Positions 52,725 through 61,595 of a stretch of 64,000 bases of DNA are shown here, piece by piece. The notes under the pieces were generated by a model. It was not told where the DNA came from, searched no databases, and was given only the letters and a program-made list of their open reading frames with translations. The DNA lies in assembly GCF_010548375.1 (NCBI RefSeq), contig NZ_JAAGLY010000008.1, forward strand, positions 1 to 64,000, read 5' to 3'. Source of the stretch: Streptomyces sp. SID13726. GTDB lineage: Bacteria > Actinomycetota > Actinomycetes > Streptomycetales > Streptomycetaceae. Position numbers and translations under genes: made by a program. Each line of letters starts with the position of its first letter. Position 1 is the first letter of the stretch.

Positions 52725-54149
52725 ATGTACGTCGGTATCGATGTGGGCACGTCCGTCGTCAAGGCCGCCGCCTTCGACGCCGAGGGCCGTCAACTGGCCG
52801 TCGAGTCCCGCCCGGTGGAGCTCTCCCTGCACGGCGGGTTCGTCGAGCAGGACATGGCGGAGGTCTACGGCTCCGTCGTGGACGTCCTCGGCAAGCTGAC
52901 CGCGCGGGTGGACGGGCCGGTGGAGCTGGCCGGGCTGACCGGGCAGGGCGACGGGGTGTGGCTGGTCGACGCGGCGGGCCGGCCGGTGCGGACCGCGCTC
53001 TCCTGGATGGACGGGCGGGCCCACGAACTGCTCGACCAGTGGCTGGCGGACGGCACGTTCGAGACGGTGTTCCGGCGGACCGGCGGCGCGATGTTCCCCG
53101 GGTCGCCGGGGCCGTTGCTGGCGTGGCTGGACCGGTACGACCCGAAGTCCCTGGACGCCGCCACGGCCGCCGTGTACTGCAAGGACATGGTCTTCCAGCG
53201 GCTGACGGGCGCTGCGCGGGCGACGACCGACGTGTCGGACGCGTCCATGCCCTTCATGGACCCGCGGACCCGGACGTACGACAACCGGGTGGTGGAGCTG
53301 CTCGGGCTCACCCGTCGCCGGCGGCTGCTGCCACAGGTCGGCGACCCGATCGCCACGGGCGAGGCCCGGGAAGGGCTGCCGGCCGGGACCCGGATCTCGA
53401 ACGGGCCGTACGACCTGCCGGCCTGTGCGCTGGGGGCGGGGGTCACCGAGCCGGGGGACGGGCTGCTCATCGTCGGGACGTGTCTGGCCGCGCTGGTCGC
53501 CACGACCGAGCTGGATCTGAGCGGTGAGCCCGCCGGGCTGTACATCTCGACCGATCGGCCGGGGCACCGGCTGCGGGCGATGCCGGCGATGGTCGGGACG
53601 GCCGCGCTGGACTGGGTGCTGTCGACGACCGGGGTCAGCCATGCCGAGGTGGACGGGCTGCTCTCCGAGACTCCGCCCGGGGCGCACGGGGTGCGGGTGC
53701 TGCCGTACTTCGCTCCCTCCGGGGAGCGGGCGCCCTTTGTCGAGCCTCATCTGCGGGCCGAGCTGACGGGGGTCTCGCTGGAGACGACCAAGGCGGATCT
53801 GATCCGGGCGACCTGTGAGGGGATCGGGTACGCGGCCCGGCACTGTCTGGAGGCGGCGGGGCTGACGGGCGCGCTCGCGGTGTGCGGCGGGGGGACCCGG
53901 AGTTCCGCGTGGATGCAGTTGCTCGCCGATGTGCTGGGGCGGCCGCTGCGGGTGGTGGAGGGGGAAGTGGGGGCTCGGGGGGCCGTGTTGGCTGCGGCCG
54001 AGCGATATGGGGTCGCGTTGGATACCACCCTCTGGACAGAGCCGACCGCGATCGTTGAGCCGGATCCGGGGCGTTCCGCGTATTACTCCAAGGGGTACGA
54101 GGAGCATTTGGGGCGGTTGGATGTGGCTCGGGGACGGGCCGGTCGTTAG
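52725..54149 (+). CDS. FGGY-family carbohydrate kinase 2
   Basis: 474 residues from the ATG at 52725, with AAGGGA 8 bases upstream. The N-terminal motif is YVGIDVGTSVVKAAAF, followed by GLTGQGDGVWL and the C-terminal CGGGTRSSAWMQLLADVLGRP. About 30% of visible blocks resemble kinase 1 only at motif level, so the two kinases are distinct subfamilies rather than a recent duplication. The substrate is unknown; polyol, pentulose and erythritol-type kinases share this layout. A repeat copy follows the stop. Confidence 0.92.
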   Translation: MYVGIDVGTSVVKAAAFDAEGRQLAVESRPVELSLHGGFVEQDMAEVYGSVVDVLGKLTARVDGPVELAGLTGQGDGVWLVDAAGRPVRTALSWMDGRAHELLDQWLADGTFETVFRRTGGAMFPGSPGPLLAWLDRYDPKSLDAATAAVYCKDMVFQRLTGAARATTDVSDASMPFMDPRTRTYDNRVVELLGLTRRRRLLPQVGDPIATGEAREGLPAGTRISNGPYDLPACALGAGVTEPGDGLLIVGTCLAALVATTELDLSGEPAGLYISTDRPGHRLRAMPAMVGTAALDWVLSTTGVSHAEVDGLLSETPPGAHGVRVLPYFAPSGERAPFVEPHLRAELTGVSLETTKADLIRATCEGIGYAARHCLEAAGLTGALAVCGGGTRSSAWMQLLADVLGRPLRVVEGEVGARGAVLAAAERYGVALDTTLWTEPTAIVEPDPGRSAYYSKGYEEHLGRLDVARGRAGR

Positions 54150-54151
54150 CC

Positions 54152-54199
54152 GCGGCGCCGTCGTGGCCGGTCGCGCAGTTCCCCGCGCCCCTGGGTGGG
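54152..54199. repeat. 48-bp dispersed repeat, copy after FGGY kinase 2
   Basis: The same 48-bp unit as at 50109-50156, two mismatches, beginning 2 bases after the kinase stop codon. The two copies lie at the ends of the two kinase genes, in opposite relation to the reading direction. Confidence 0.88.
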
Positions 54200-54208
54200 G
54201 GTGGCACG

Positions 54209-54412
54209 GTGTTCATGCGGTGCTCGAACTGTGGTGGGACGCTCCAGGAGTTTCGGGCGCTCACCGGCGAGGAGCAGGCGTTCGTCCGGGAGCACAAGCC
54301 CAGGCATACCCGCCTGGGCTCGTACTTCCGGTGTGCGCGTGAAGGGTGTCTGCGGTATCAGCGGCTCGGGGATCAGAACGACGGAGGTTCCTTTCCCGAG
54401 CCGGAGAAGTGA
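54209..54412 (+). CDS. Zinc-ribbon microprotein
   Basis: 67 residues. Two CxxC-type knuckles, CSNC near the N-terminus and CAREGC in the middle, suggest a single zinc ribbon. The rest is charged (TGEEQAFVREHKPRH), with no membrane segment. The GTG at 54209 has GGGGG 7 bases upstream; an ATG two codons later is an alternative. Its stop abuts the stop of the convergent DsbA-like gene without a single base between. Function unknown. Confidence 0.75.
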   Translation: MFMRCSNCGGTLQEFRALTGEEQAFVREHKPRHTRLGSYFRCAREGCLRYQRLGDQNDGGSFPEPEK

Positions 54413-55069
54413 CTACAGGTTGCTGAAGTCCGGGCCCTTGGTGCGGGTGCGCTTGATCTCGTAGAAGCCCGGGACCGAGGCGACCGCCACGGTGCCGTCC
54501 CAGAGGCGGGCCGCCTCCTCGCCCTTGGGGGCCGGGGTGACGACCGGGCCGAAGAAGGCGATCTGCTCGCCGTCGGGACCGGGGACCGCGATGACCGGGG
54601 TGCCGACGTCCTGGCCGACCTTGTCGATGCCCTCCTTGTGGGAGGCGCGCAGCTGGGCGTCGAACTCGAAGTCCTTCTGGTCGAAGTACTCGATCAGGTC
54701 GGCGGGCAGGCCGACGTCCGCCAGGGCGCCCTCGACGGCCTCGCGGGTCGGGCCCTGGCCGTCGTTGTGGATGCGGGTGCCGAGGGCGGTGTACAGCGGG
54801 CCGAGGACGTCGGAGCCGTGCTTCTGCCAGGCCGCGGTGACCACCCGGATCGGCTGCCAGGCCTTGGTCTCCAGGAGCTCGCGGTACTCCTCGGGCAGCT
54901 CGTCGATCTTCGGCTCGTTCAGCACGGCCAGGCTCATGATGTGCCAGCGCACCTCGATGTCCCGGACCTTCTCCACCTCCAGGACCCAGCGGGAGGTCAT
55001 CCAGGCCCAGGGGCACAGCGGGTCGAACCAGAAGTCGACGGGGGTCTTGGCGGCGGCGCTCTCGGACAT
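54413..55069 (-). CDS. DsbA-family, Rv2466c-like mycothiol-dependent nitroreductase homologue
   Basis: 218 residues. The N-terminal DFWFDPLCPWAWMTSRW closely matches M. tuberculosis Rv2466c, a mycothiol-dependent nitroreductase, except that the CPWC active site reads CPWA, leaving one Cys. The rest has the DsbA helical insertion and the cis-Pro segment VGTPVIAVPG. A monothiol mechanism with mycothiol is plausible. Transcribed away from pepN; the pair occur together in actinobacteria. Confidence 0.9.
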   Translation of the reverse strand: MSESAAAKTPVDFWFDPLCPWAWMTSRWVLEVEKVRDIEVRWHIMSLAVLNEPKIDELPEEYRELLETKAWQPIRVVTAAWQKHGSDVLGPLYTALGTRIHNDGQGPTREAVEGALADVGLPADLIEYFDQKDFEFDAQLRASHKEGIDKVGQDVGTPVIAVPGPDGEQIAFFGPVVTPAPKGEEAARLWDGTVAVASVPGFYEIKRTRTKGPDFSNL

Positions 55070-55205
55070 GGGTCTCCTCAGGAAGCGTGCGATTGCCAGG
55101 AGAACATCGCCCGCACCCGCCCCATTCCCGGCTGACCGATGTCAGGGGCACATGGCAGGATCGGACCTGTCCACATGCTGAAACCCATCCGAGGGAGCAT
55201 CGCCC

Positions 55206-57779
55206 GTGCCCGGTGAGACTCTGTCCCGTGACGAGGCCCGGGAGCGGGCCGCCCTGCTGTCCGTCGACGGGTACGACGTGTCCCTCGACCTGCGCTCGGC
55301 GGTCGGCGACCAGGCCGGGGACGGCCCGCGCACCTTCCGGTCCGTGACCACGATCCGCTTCCGGTGCAGCGAACCGGGGGCGTCGACCTTCGCGGACCTG
55401 ATCGCCCCGAGCGTCACGGCGGTGTCGCTGAACGGCCGGGACCTCGACCCGGGCGCGGTCTTCGACGGCTCCCGGATCGCCCTGGAGGACCTGGCCGGCG
55501 ACAACGAACTGGTCGTCGACGCCCAGTGCGCCTACTCCCGCACCGGCGAGGGCATGCACCGCTTCGTCGACCCGGAGGACGGCGAGGTCTACCTCTACAC
55601 GCAGTACGAGCCGGCCGACTCCCGCCGCGTGTTCGCCAATTTCGAGCAGCCGGACCTCAAGGCGCCCTTCCGTTTCGAGGTGCGGGCGCCGGAGGGCTGG
55701 ACGGTGTGGAGCAACGGCGTCGGCTCGTACACGGACGGCGTGTGGCGGTTCGCGGAGACGAAGGCGATCTCGACGTACATCACGTGTGTCACGGCGGGGC
55801 CGTACCACTACGTGACCGACTCGTACGAGCGCACCTTCGAGGACGGCACCCGGCTGGAGATCCCCCTCGGCGCCCTGTGCCGCAAGGGGCTCGCCCCCTA
55901 CTTCGACTCCGACGACGTCTTCCTGGTCACCAAGCAGGGCCTGGACTTCTTCCACGACCACTTCGACTACCCGTACCCCTTCGGGAAGTACGACCAGGCG
56001 TTCGTGCCGGAGTACAACCTCGGCGCGATGGAGAACCCGGGTCTGGTGACCTTCCGCGAGGAGTTCATCTTCCGGGGCAAGGTGACGCAGGCGTCCTACG
56101 AGGGCCGGGCCAACGTCATCCTGCACGAGATGGCGCACATGTGGTTCGGCGACCTGGTCACCATGGTGTGGTGGGACGACCTGTGGCTGAAGGAGTCCTT
56201 CGCGGACTTCATGGGCACGTTCGCCAACGTCGGCGCGACCCGCTTCAAGGACGCCTGGATCACCTTCGCCAACCGCCGCAAGGCCTGGGCGTACCGCGCC
56301 GACCAGCTGCCCTCCACACACCCGATCACCGCCGACATCCGCGACCTCCAGGACGCCAAGCTCAACTTCGACGGCATCACGTACGCGAAGGGCGCCTCCG
56401 TGCTGAAGCAGCTCGTGGCGTACGTCGGCCAGGACGCGTTCCTGGAGGGCGCCCGGCGCTACTTCAAGCGGCACGCGTACGGCAACACCCGGCTCGGCGA
56501 TCTGCTGTCGGTCCTGGAGGAGACCAGCGGGCGGGACATGGGCGCCTGGTCGCGGTCCTGGCTCCAGACGGCCGGGGTCAACTCCCTCACCCCGCAGGTG
56601 CTGTTGAGCGCCGAGGGGCGGGTCGACGAGCTGGCGGTCGTGCAGGAGGCGGCCGAGTCGCACCCGGAGCTGCGGCCGCACCGGATCGCGGTCGGCCTGT
56701 ACCGCCGTACGCCCGAAGGCGCCCTGGAGCGGTACGCCCGCGCCGAGGTCGACGTGGACGGGCCGCGGACCCTCGTGGCGGAGCTGGCGGGTGCCGAGGC
56801 GCCGGCGCTGGTGCTGGTCAACGACGACGACCTGACGTACTGCAAGATCCGCTTCGACGCGGGCTCCCTGGAGACCCTGAAGTCGGGCCTCGGCGACCTC
56901 TCGGACCCGCTCGCCCGGGCGCTGTGCTGGTCGGCGCTGTGGAACATGACGCGGGACGCGCTGCTGCCGGCGCGGGACTTCGTGGACCTGGTGCTGAGGT
57001 TCGCGGGGCGCGAGTCGGACATCGGGGTGCTCCAGATGCTCCAGGCGTGGGCGAACTCCTCGCTGGTCAACTACGTGGCACCGCAGTGGCGTCCGACCGG
57101 CGGGCGGCTGCTGGCCGAGGGCGCGCTGCGGGAGCTGCGGGCCGCCGAGGCGGGCAGTGAGCACCAGCTGGCGTGGGCGCGGTTCTTCGCGTCGGTGTCC
57201 TCGGGGCCCGGGGAGCTGGCGCTGCTGCGGGGGCTGTGGGAGGGCACCGAGAAGATCGACGGTCTGGAGGTCGACCAGGAGCTGCGCTGGGCGTTCCTGG
57301 AGCCGCTGGCGGCGCACGGCGCGGTGGACGAGGCCGTGCTCGCCGCCGAGCTGGCCCGGGACGACACGGCGTCCGGCAAGCGGCACCAGGTCCGGTGTCT
57401 GGCCGCGCGGCCCTCGGAGGCGGTGAAGGCGCAGGCGTGGGCGCAGGTCGTGGAGTCGGACGCGCTGTCCAACGCGCTGGCCGAGGCCACGATCGCGGGG
57501 TTCAACCGGCCGTCCCAGCGGGAGCTGCTGGCGCCGTACACCGAGCGGTACTTCGCGGCGCTCGGGCGGGTGTGGCAGGACCGGTCGATCCAGATCGCGA
57601 TGAACATCGTGTCGGGGCTGTTCCCCGCGCTCCAGGACTCGCGGGCCACGCTGGACGCGGCCGACGCGTGGCTCGCGGCGCACGAGGACGCGGCGCCCGC
57701 GCTGCGGCGGCTGGTGCTGGAGGGACGGGACGATCTGGCGCGGGCGCTGCGCGCCCAGGGAGCTTTGGCCAACGACTGA
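55206..57779 (+). CDS. pepN: Aminopeptidase N (M1 metallopeptidase)
   Basis: 857 residues from a GTG (GGGAG upstream). The exopeptidase motif is GAMENPG. Zinc site HEMAHMWFG (HExxH), with the third ligand Glu in LWLKESFADF. The C-terminal half is the helical ERAP1-like domain of M1 enzymes. It removes N-terminal residues from peptides in the cytosol. The length equals that of S. lividans PepN. A hairpin terminator follows 42 bases after the stop. Confidence 0.97.
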   Translation: MPGETLSRDEARERAALLSVDGYDVSLDLRSAVGDQAGDGPRTFRSVTTIRFRCSEPGASTFADLIAPSVTAVSLNGRDLDPGAVFDGSRIALEDLAGDNELVVDAQCAYSRTGEGMHRFVDPEDGEVYLYTQYEPADSRRVFANFEQPDLKAPFRFEVRAPEGWTVWSNGVGSYTDGVWRFAETKAISTYITCVTAGPYHYVTDSYERTFEDGTRLEIPLGALCRKGLAPYFDSDDVFLVTKQGLDFFHDHFDYPYPFGKYDQAFVPEYNLGAMENPGLVTFREEFIFRGKVTQASYEGRANVILHEMAHMWFGDLVTMVWWDDLWLKESFADFMGTFANVGATRFKDAWITFANRRKAWAYRADQLPSTHPITADIRDLQDAKLNFDGITYAKGASVLKQLVAYVGQDAFLEGARRYFKRHAYGNTRLGDLLSVLEETSGRDMGAWSRSWLQTAGVNSLTPQVLLSAEGRVDELAVVQEAAESHPELRPHRIAVGLYRRTPEGALERYARAEVDVDGPRTLVAELAGAEAPALVLVNDDDLTYCKIRFDAGSLETLKSGLGDLSDPLARALCWSALWNMTRDALLPARDFVDLVLRFAGRESDIGVLQMLQAWANSSLVNYVAPQWRPTGGRLLAEGALRELRAAEAGSEHQLAWARFFASVSSGPGELALLRGLWEGTEKIDGLEVDQELRWAFLEPLAAHGAVDEAVLAAELARDDTASGKRHQVRCLAARPSEAVKAQAWAQVVESDALSNALAEATIAGFNRPSQRELLAPYTERYFAALGRVWQDRSIQIAMNIVSGLFPALQDSRATLDAADAWLAAHEDAAPALRRLVLEGRDDLARALRAQGALAND

Positions 57780-57820
57780 GCCCACGGTCACCGTTACGGA
57801 ATCCGTTCTTTCACACCCGT

Positions 57821-57853
57821 AACCCCTGGGACGACCCGTTCGGACCAGGGGTT
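57821..57853 (+). terminator. pepN terminator
   Basis: AACCCCTGG and CCAGGGGTT form a 9-bp perfect stem with a 15-base loop, followed by TTC; 41 bases past the pepN stop. Confidence 0.75.
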
Positions 57854-57967
57854 TTCGGTGGCCTATCGGCACCCGAACACCCGTCCTTTAGTGCCACCTT
57901 GTCCGCATTTGTCGACGGGCGTGTAACAGCGGTTAGAAGGCCGGCCGGCCGCGGGAATCTCGGCTGC

Positions 57968-59014
57968 ATGAACCACAACACCCCGGTCCCCCCGCTCTCC
58001 CCCCGCCCCCTGCGTCACCTCGCCGAGGTGCACCGCCGTGTCGTGACGGCCGACCGGCTGCGCGCGCAGGGCGTCTCGGCCGCCGACGCGAACGAGCAGT
58101 GCCGGCCCGGCGGCCCCTGGCAGCAGATCCTCCCGGGCGTCTTCCTGCTCCACCCGGGCCCGCCGACCAGCGAGGAGCGGCTGCACGCGGTGCTGATGTA
58201 CGCGGCACGGGAGCGCGGCACCGGGGTGCCCGCCCAGCCGGGCGCGGAGGAGCCGCACCGGCCGGTCTACACGGAGGCGATGATCACGGGGCTGGCCGCG
58301 CTGACCCTGCACGGCTTCAGCGCGACCCCGCCGCTGCTCTCCCTGGACCGCATCGACGTCCTGGTGCCGAGGCTGCGCCGGCTGCGCTCGACGGGCGGTG
58401 CGCGGATCGTCCGCACGTCGTCGCTCCCGGCCGCCGAGCAGGTCACCGGAGTCCCGGTCGCCCCGGTCCCGCGCGCCCTCGCCGACGCGGTCGCCGAGCT
58501 GACGGACGCGGGCGCGGTGCGCCGGCTGCTGACGGAGGCGGTGCGCGGCGGCCACTGCGAACCGGCCGCCGTGGTCCGGGAGCTGAACAACGCCAAGCTG
58601 CTGAGCCGCCCGCACGTGGTGGACGCGGTGGACTCCCTGCTCGCCGAGGGCCGGGCCATCGCGGAGGACCGCCTGTACCGCATGGTCCAGGAGCACGGCC
58701 TCCCCGACCCGGTGTGGAACGTCGACCTCAGGCTCCCGGGCGGGCCCCACCTGGGCGGCCTGGACGCCTACTGGCCCGAGCAGGCGGTCGCGGTGGAGCT
58801 GGACACCCGGGCGCCCCGCCAGGAAGAGGACGCGCTCTGGTCCGAGTACGCCCGCAAGCGCGAGCACCTGGAGCGGCTCGGCATCACGGTCGTCCACATC
58901 ACCCCGCGCAAGCTCCGGGACTCGATGGAGCAGCAGGCCGCGGTGGTCCGTACGGCGCTCATGGCCTCCGGCGACCGAGATCCCGCCGCCTATGTCGTGG
59001 TGCTGCCCCGGTAG
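57968..59014 (+). CDS. AbiEi-like protein with nuclease-fold-like C-terminus
   Basis: 348 residues. Residues about 20-60 resemble the AbiEi-type N-terminal helix-turn-helix (VVTADRLRAQGVSAADANEQ, then a short beta wing, QQILPGVFLLHPGP). The last 100 residues have the pattern of small PD-(D/E)xK proteins of the DUF559/Vsr type: AYWPEQAVAVELD, then Glu/Arg-rich helix EYARKREHLERLGI and VVHITPRKLRD. No toxin partner (AbiEii nucleotidyltransferase) is adjacent, so a toxin-antitoxin role is doubtful. Similar single proteins are common in Streptomyces. The domain calls are by pattern. Confidence 0.75.
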   Translation: MNHNTPVPPLSPRPLRHLAEVHRRVVTADRLRAQGVSAADANEQCRPGGPWQQILPGVFLLHPGPPTSEERLHAVLMYAARERGTGVPAQPGAEEPHRPVYTEAMITGLAALTLHGFSATPPLLSLDRIDVLVPRLRRLRSTGGARIVRTSSLPAAEQVTGVPVAPVPRALADAVAELTDAGAVRRLLTEAVRGGHCEPAAVVRELNNAKLLSRPHVVDAVDSLLAEGRAIAEDRLYRMVQEHGLPDPVWNVDLRLPGGPHLGGLDAYWPEQAVAVELDTRAPRQEEDALWSEYARKREHLERLGITVVHITPRKLRDSMEQQAAVVRTALMASGDRDPAAYVVVLPR

Positions 59015-59043
59015 TGACGGACCGGGGCGGGGCCAGGGGGGAA

Positions 59044-59088
59044 GAGAAGGGGCCGCCGGGCCGGAGGGGGGTCCGGCGGCTCCTTCTC
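59044..59088. terminator. Terminator between AbiEi-like and luciferase-like genes
   Basis: A 16-bp stem with one G-T pair (left arm 59044-59059, right arm 59073-59088) and a 13-base loop between convergent stops at 59014 and 59098. Confidence 0.85.
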
Positions 59089-59097
59089 GTCCGGGTG

Positions 59098-60261
59098 TTA
59101 GACGTCGAACTCCGGGATCAGCCCGCCCACCAGGCGGATGCTGTTCAGCACGCTTTCGTGCGGAAGCGCTCCCACCTGCTGGAAGCACATCAGGCGGTCG
59201 ACACCGAGGTCGGCGTAGGCGCGGAGCTTCTTGCGGCAGGTTTCGGGGCTGCCGACGATCAGGGAGTCCTGTGCGGAGAGGGCCTCGTAGACCTCGTCGT
59301 CGGGGACGGTCTCGCCCTGGAGGATGCGGCCGATGACCAGGGTGGCCGGGCTGGGACCGGCTCCCGAGGCCGCTTCCGCGCGGAGGAACTCGCCGGCCAG
59401 GCCGCCGCCCGACGGGTCGTCGCGGAGGGCCTGTTCGCGGGCCATCGTCTCCATGAAGGCGTCCGCCGCCTCGAAGAAGGTCAGGGCCCGGGCCGTGTAC
59501 CAGGCGGCCGCCGCCGCGGCGCCGCCCCGCATCGCCTCCTCGTCGGTCTCCGCGCAGTGCACGAAGGTGAAGAAGGCGACCTGGTCGTTCACGAACGAGC
59601 CGACCGGGGACGCGCACTCCGCCGCCGCGGCCCGGTACAGCTTCACCAGGCGCTCCACCCGCTCCAGCGGCTCCCACAGGGTCATGCCGAGGACGCCCAC
59701 GCCTCGGCGGCCGGCCTCCTCGAAGGACGCCGGGCTGGAGGCCGCCTGCCAGAGCGGGGGGTGCGGGTGCTGGTACGGAGAGGGGATCACCCGCACTCCG
59801 CCGCTCGCCGTGGTGTCGCCCGTCCACATCTTCGGTACGGCCTCGAAGGCGTCCTGGGTGCGGTCCCGCACCACGTCCGGGTCGACGCCGAACAGCCGCC
59901 ACTCGGGCGGGACCGAGCGGGTCAGGCCTATCTCGGCCCGGCCGCCGCTCAACTGGTCCAGCATCGCCGCGCGTTCGGCGATCCGGATGGAGTGGTTGAT
60001 CTCGCGCGGGGCGAGAACGGCCGCGTGGCCGAGGCGGATCCGGGACGTGCGCTGGGAGAGGGCGGCCAGGAACAGCTCCGGCGCCGAGGAGAGGCTGAAC
60101 TCCTCGGCCCCGTGGTGCTCGACCTGCCACCAGCAGCCGTAGCCCGACGCGTCGGCGAGCTCCGCCTGCTCCAGCGCCTGGGCGATACGGACGTGTTCGT
60201 GGTCGTCGGCCCAGGGACGGGGGTCCTGGATCTCGTTGAAGATGTCGATCTTCACCGGCAT
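59098..60261 (-). CDS. LLM-class flavin-dependent oxidoreductase
   Basis: 387 residues of the bacterial-luciferase-like superfamily, distinct branch from the operon enzyme at 44119. Visible family segments are YGCWWQVEHHGAEEF, SQRTSRIRLGHAAVLAP, ERAAMLDQLSGGRAEIGLTR and the C-terminal VGSPETCRKKLRAYADLGVDR. It uses reduced FMN or F420; which one cannot be decided. Its ATG lies 6 bases after the glycosyltransferase stop, so both belong to one transcript. Confidence 0.92.
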   Translation of the reverse strand: MPVKIDIFNEIQDPRPWADDHEHVRIAQALEQAELADASGYGCWWQVEHHGAEEFSLSSAPELFLAALSQRTSRIRLGHAAVLAPREINHSIRIAERAAMLDQLSGGRAEIGLTRSVPPEWRLFGVDPDVVRDRTQDAFEAVPKMWTGDTTASGGVRVIPSPYQHPHPPLWQAASSPASFEEAGRRGVGVLGMTLWEPLERVERLVKLYRAAAAECASPVGSFVNDQVAFFTFVHCAETDEEAMRGGAAAAAAWYTARALTFFEAADAFMETMAREQALRDDPSGGGLAGEFLRAEAASGAGPSPATLVIGRILQGETVPDDEVYEALSAQDSLIVGSPETCRKKLRAYADLGVDRLMCFQQVGALPHESVLNSIRLVGGLIPEFDV

Positions 60262-60267
60262 GTGCTC

Positions 60268-61509
60268 CTAGTACAGGTCCGGCAGTGCCGGACGGGTCGT
60301 GCTCGCGGCGGCCCGGTCCAGCAGGGCCGCGTACGACGCGATCATTCGTGTACGGCTGAAACGTTCACGGCTCGCCGTAAGTGCCGGGGCGAGGTCGGCA
60401 CGCGCGGCCACGGCCTCGGACCAGGCCGTGGCGACGGCCTCCGGGTCGGGCGCGGTGACCAGTCCGTGGCCTGCCACGATCGCCGCGCTGTCGCCCACGT
60501 CGGTGGCCACCGGGACCGCGCCGCACATCATGCCCTCGATCAGGCACAGCGGGGCCGCCTCGCCCCACGCGGAGGTGAGGGCGACGACGTCGGAGGCGGC
60601 GTAGACCGTCTCCATGTCACGGCGGACGCCCAGGAGGCGCAGTCCCCGGTCCGCCAGGGCCGGTGCGCCGTGGAACGCCGTCGCGATGTCCGCGGTGAGG
60701 CCGGGGTTCGCCGCCGTCATGCCCGCCCCGCACATCAGTACCTGGCCGTCGGGGACCCGGGCGAGCCAGGCGCGGGCGGCGGCGAGCAGCAGGGGGACGT
60801 TCTTCATGCCGTCGTAGCGGGCGGCGAAGACGACCACGGGGGCCGCGGGGTCGATGCCCAGCTCCGAGCGGAGCGCGAGGCGGCGGGCCGCGTCGGGGCG
60901 GAAGCGGAAGAGGTCGACGCCGTTGGGGACGACGTGCAGCAGGTCGGCCGGGACGCCGGCCGCCTGGTACGCGGCTCGCGTCGACTCGGCGCAGCAGACG
61001 CAGGCCACGACCGTGCCGTCGGCGATGGCGGCCTTCAGTTCGTCCAGGGCGCCGCCCTGGTTCTCCGGGTCGGAGCGGTGCAGACAGACCACGACCGGGC
61101 GGCGCGGCAGCCCCGCCTGGTTGAGCAGCGCGAGCGGCTGCTCCTTCAGGGCGAGGATGACGTCCGCACCGGCCGTCGCCCGGGCTGTTTCGGCCAGCTC
61201 AGGGCCGCTGAAGTCGGCCGAAACGCCGGTGGCGCCGAAGGTGCGGCCGAGGGAGGTGACGCCCACCCCGGCCGCGGTCAGCGCCCGGTAGCAGGCGTCG
61301 TCCGTCATCCGCTGCCGGGTCGCCTCCCGGTGGACCTCGCCGTACAGGCTCAGCACCTGGTGGTGCTGTCCGCCCTCCCGCAGGCCCAGAACGATGTCGC
61401 TGTGCACGATCCGGGCCCCACCGGAGAAGAAACCCTCGTAGACCGACAGCACTCGCAGTTCGTGTCCCGTACGCACACGACCACCCGCCTTGCACAAAAA
61501 TCGAGCCAT
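60268..61509 (-). CDS. Glycosyltransferase family 4
   Basis: 413 residues with a GT-B fold. The N-terminal half has LSVYEGFFSGGARIVHSDIVLGLREGG. The C-terminal nucleotide-sugar site is VPNGVDLFRFRP, then ARYDGMKN and the EX7E-like CLIEGMMCGAVPVATDVGD. It probably transfers a sugar from a UDP- or GDP-donor onto a glycan or natural product. An internal ATG around residue 68 exists but would remove the N-terminal Rossmann half. Co-transcribed with the flavin oxidoreductase. Confidence 0.9.
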   Translation of the reverse strand: MARFLCKAGGRVRTGHELRVLSVYEGFFSGGARIVHSDIVLGLREGGQHHQVLSLYGEVHREATRQRMTDDACYRALTAAGVGVTSLGRTFGATGVSADFSGPELAETARATAGADVILALKEQPLALLNQAGLPRRPVVVCLHRSDPENQGGALDELKAAIADGTVVACVCCAESTRAAYQAAGVPADLLHVVPNGVDLFRFRPDAARRLALRSELGIDPAAPVVVFAARYDGMKNVPLLLAAARAWLARVPDGQVLMCGAGMTAANPGLTADIATAFHGAPALADRGLRLLGVRRDMETVYAASDVVALTSAWGEAAPLCLIEGMMCGAVPVATDVGDSAAIVAGHGLVTAPDPEAVATAWSEAVAARADLAPALTASRERFSRTRMIASYAALLDRAAASTTRPALPDLY

Positions 61510-61595
61510 CCCCGTGAAGTGCGGGTTAGCCGATATGAGGCGGTACGGACATTACGTCGGCATGAACTGCGCACTTCGTGTCCGGGTCGGCGCGA

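Noticed and set aside
54261..57872. 1203-codon minus-strand ORF opposite pepN
   Set aside because: PepN has intact GAMEN and HExxH motifs on the plus strand; this frame shows none and crosses the pepN terminator.
57968..59014. Complete AbiE toxin-antitoxin system
   Set aside because: No AbiEii-type nucleotidyltransferase is adjacent on either side; only the N-terminal pattern fits.
59098..61509. Biosynthetic gene cluster
   Set aside because: Only a flavin oxidoreductase and one glycosyltransferase are present, with no core synthase or tailoring set.
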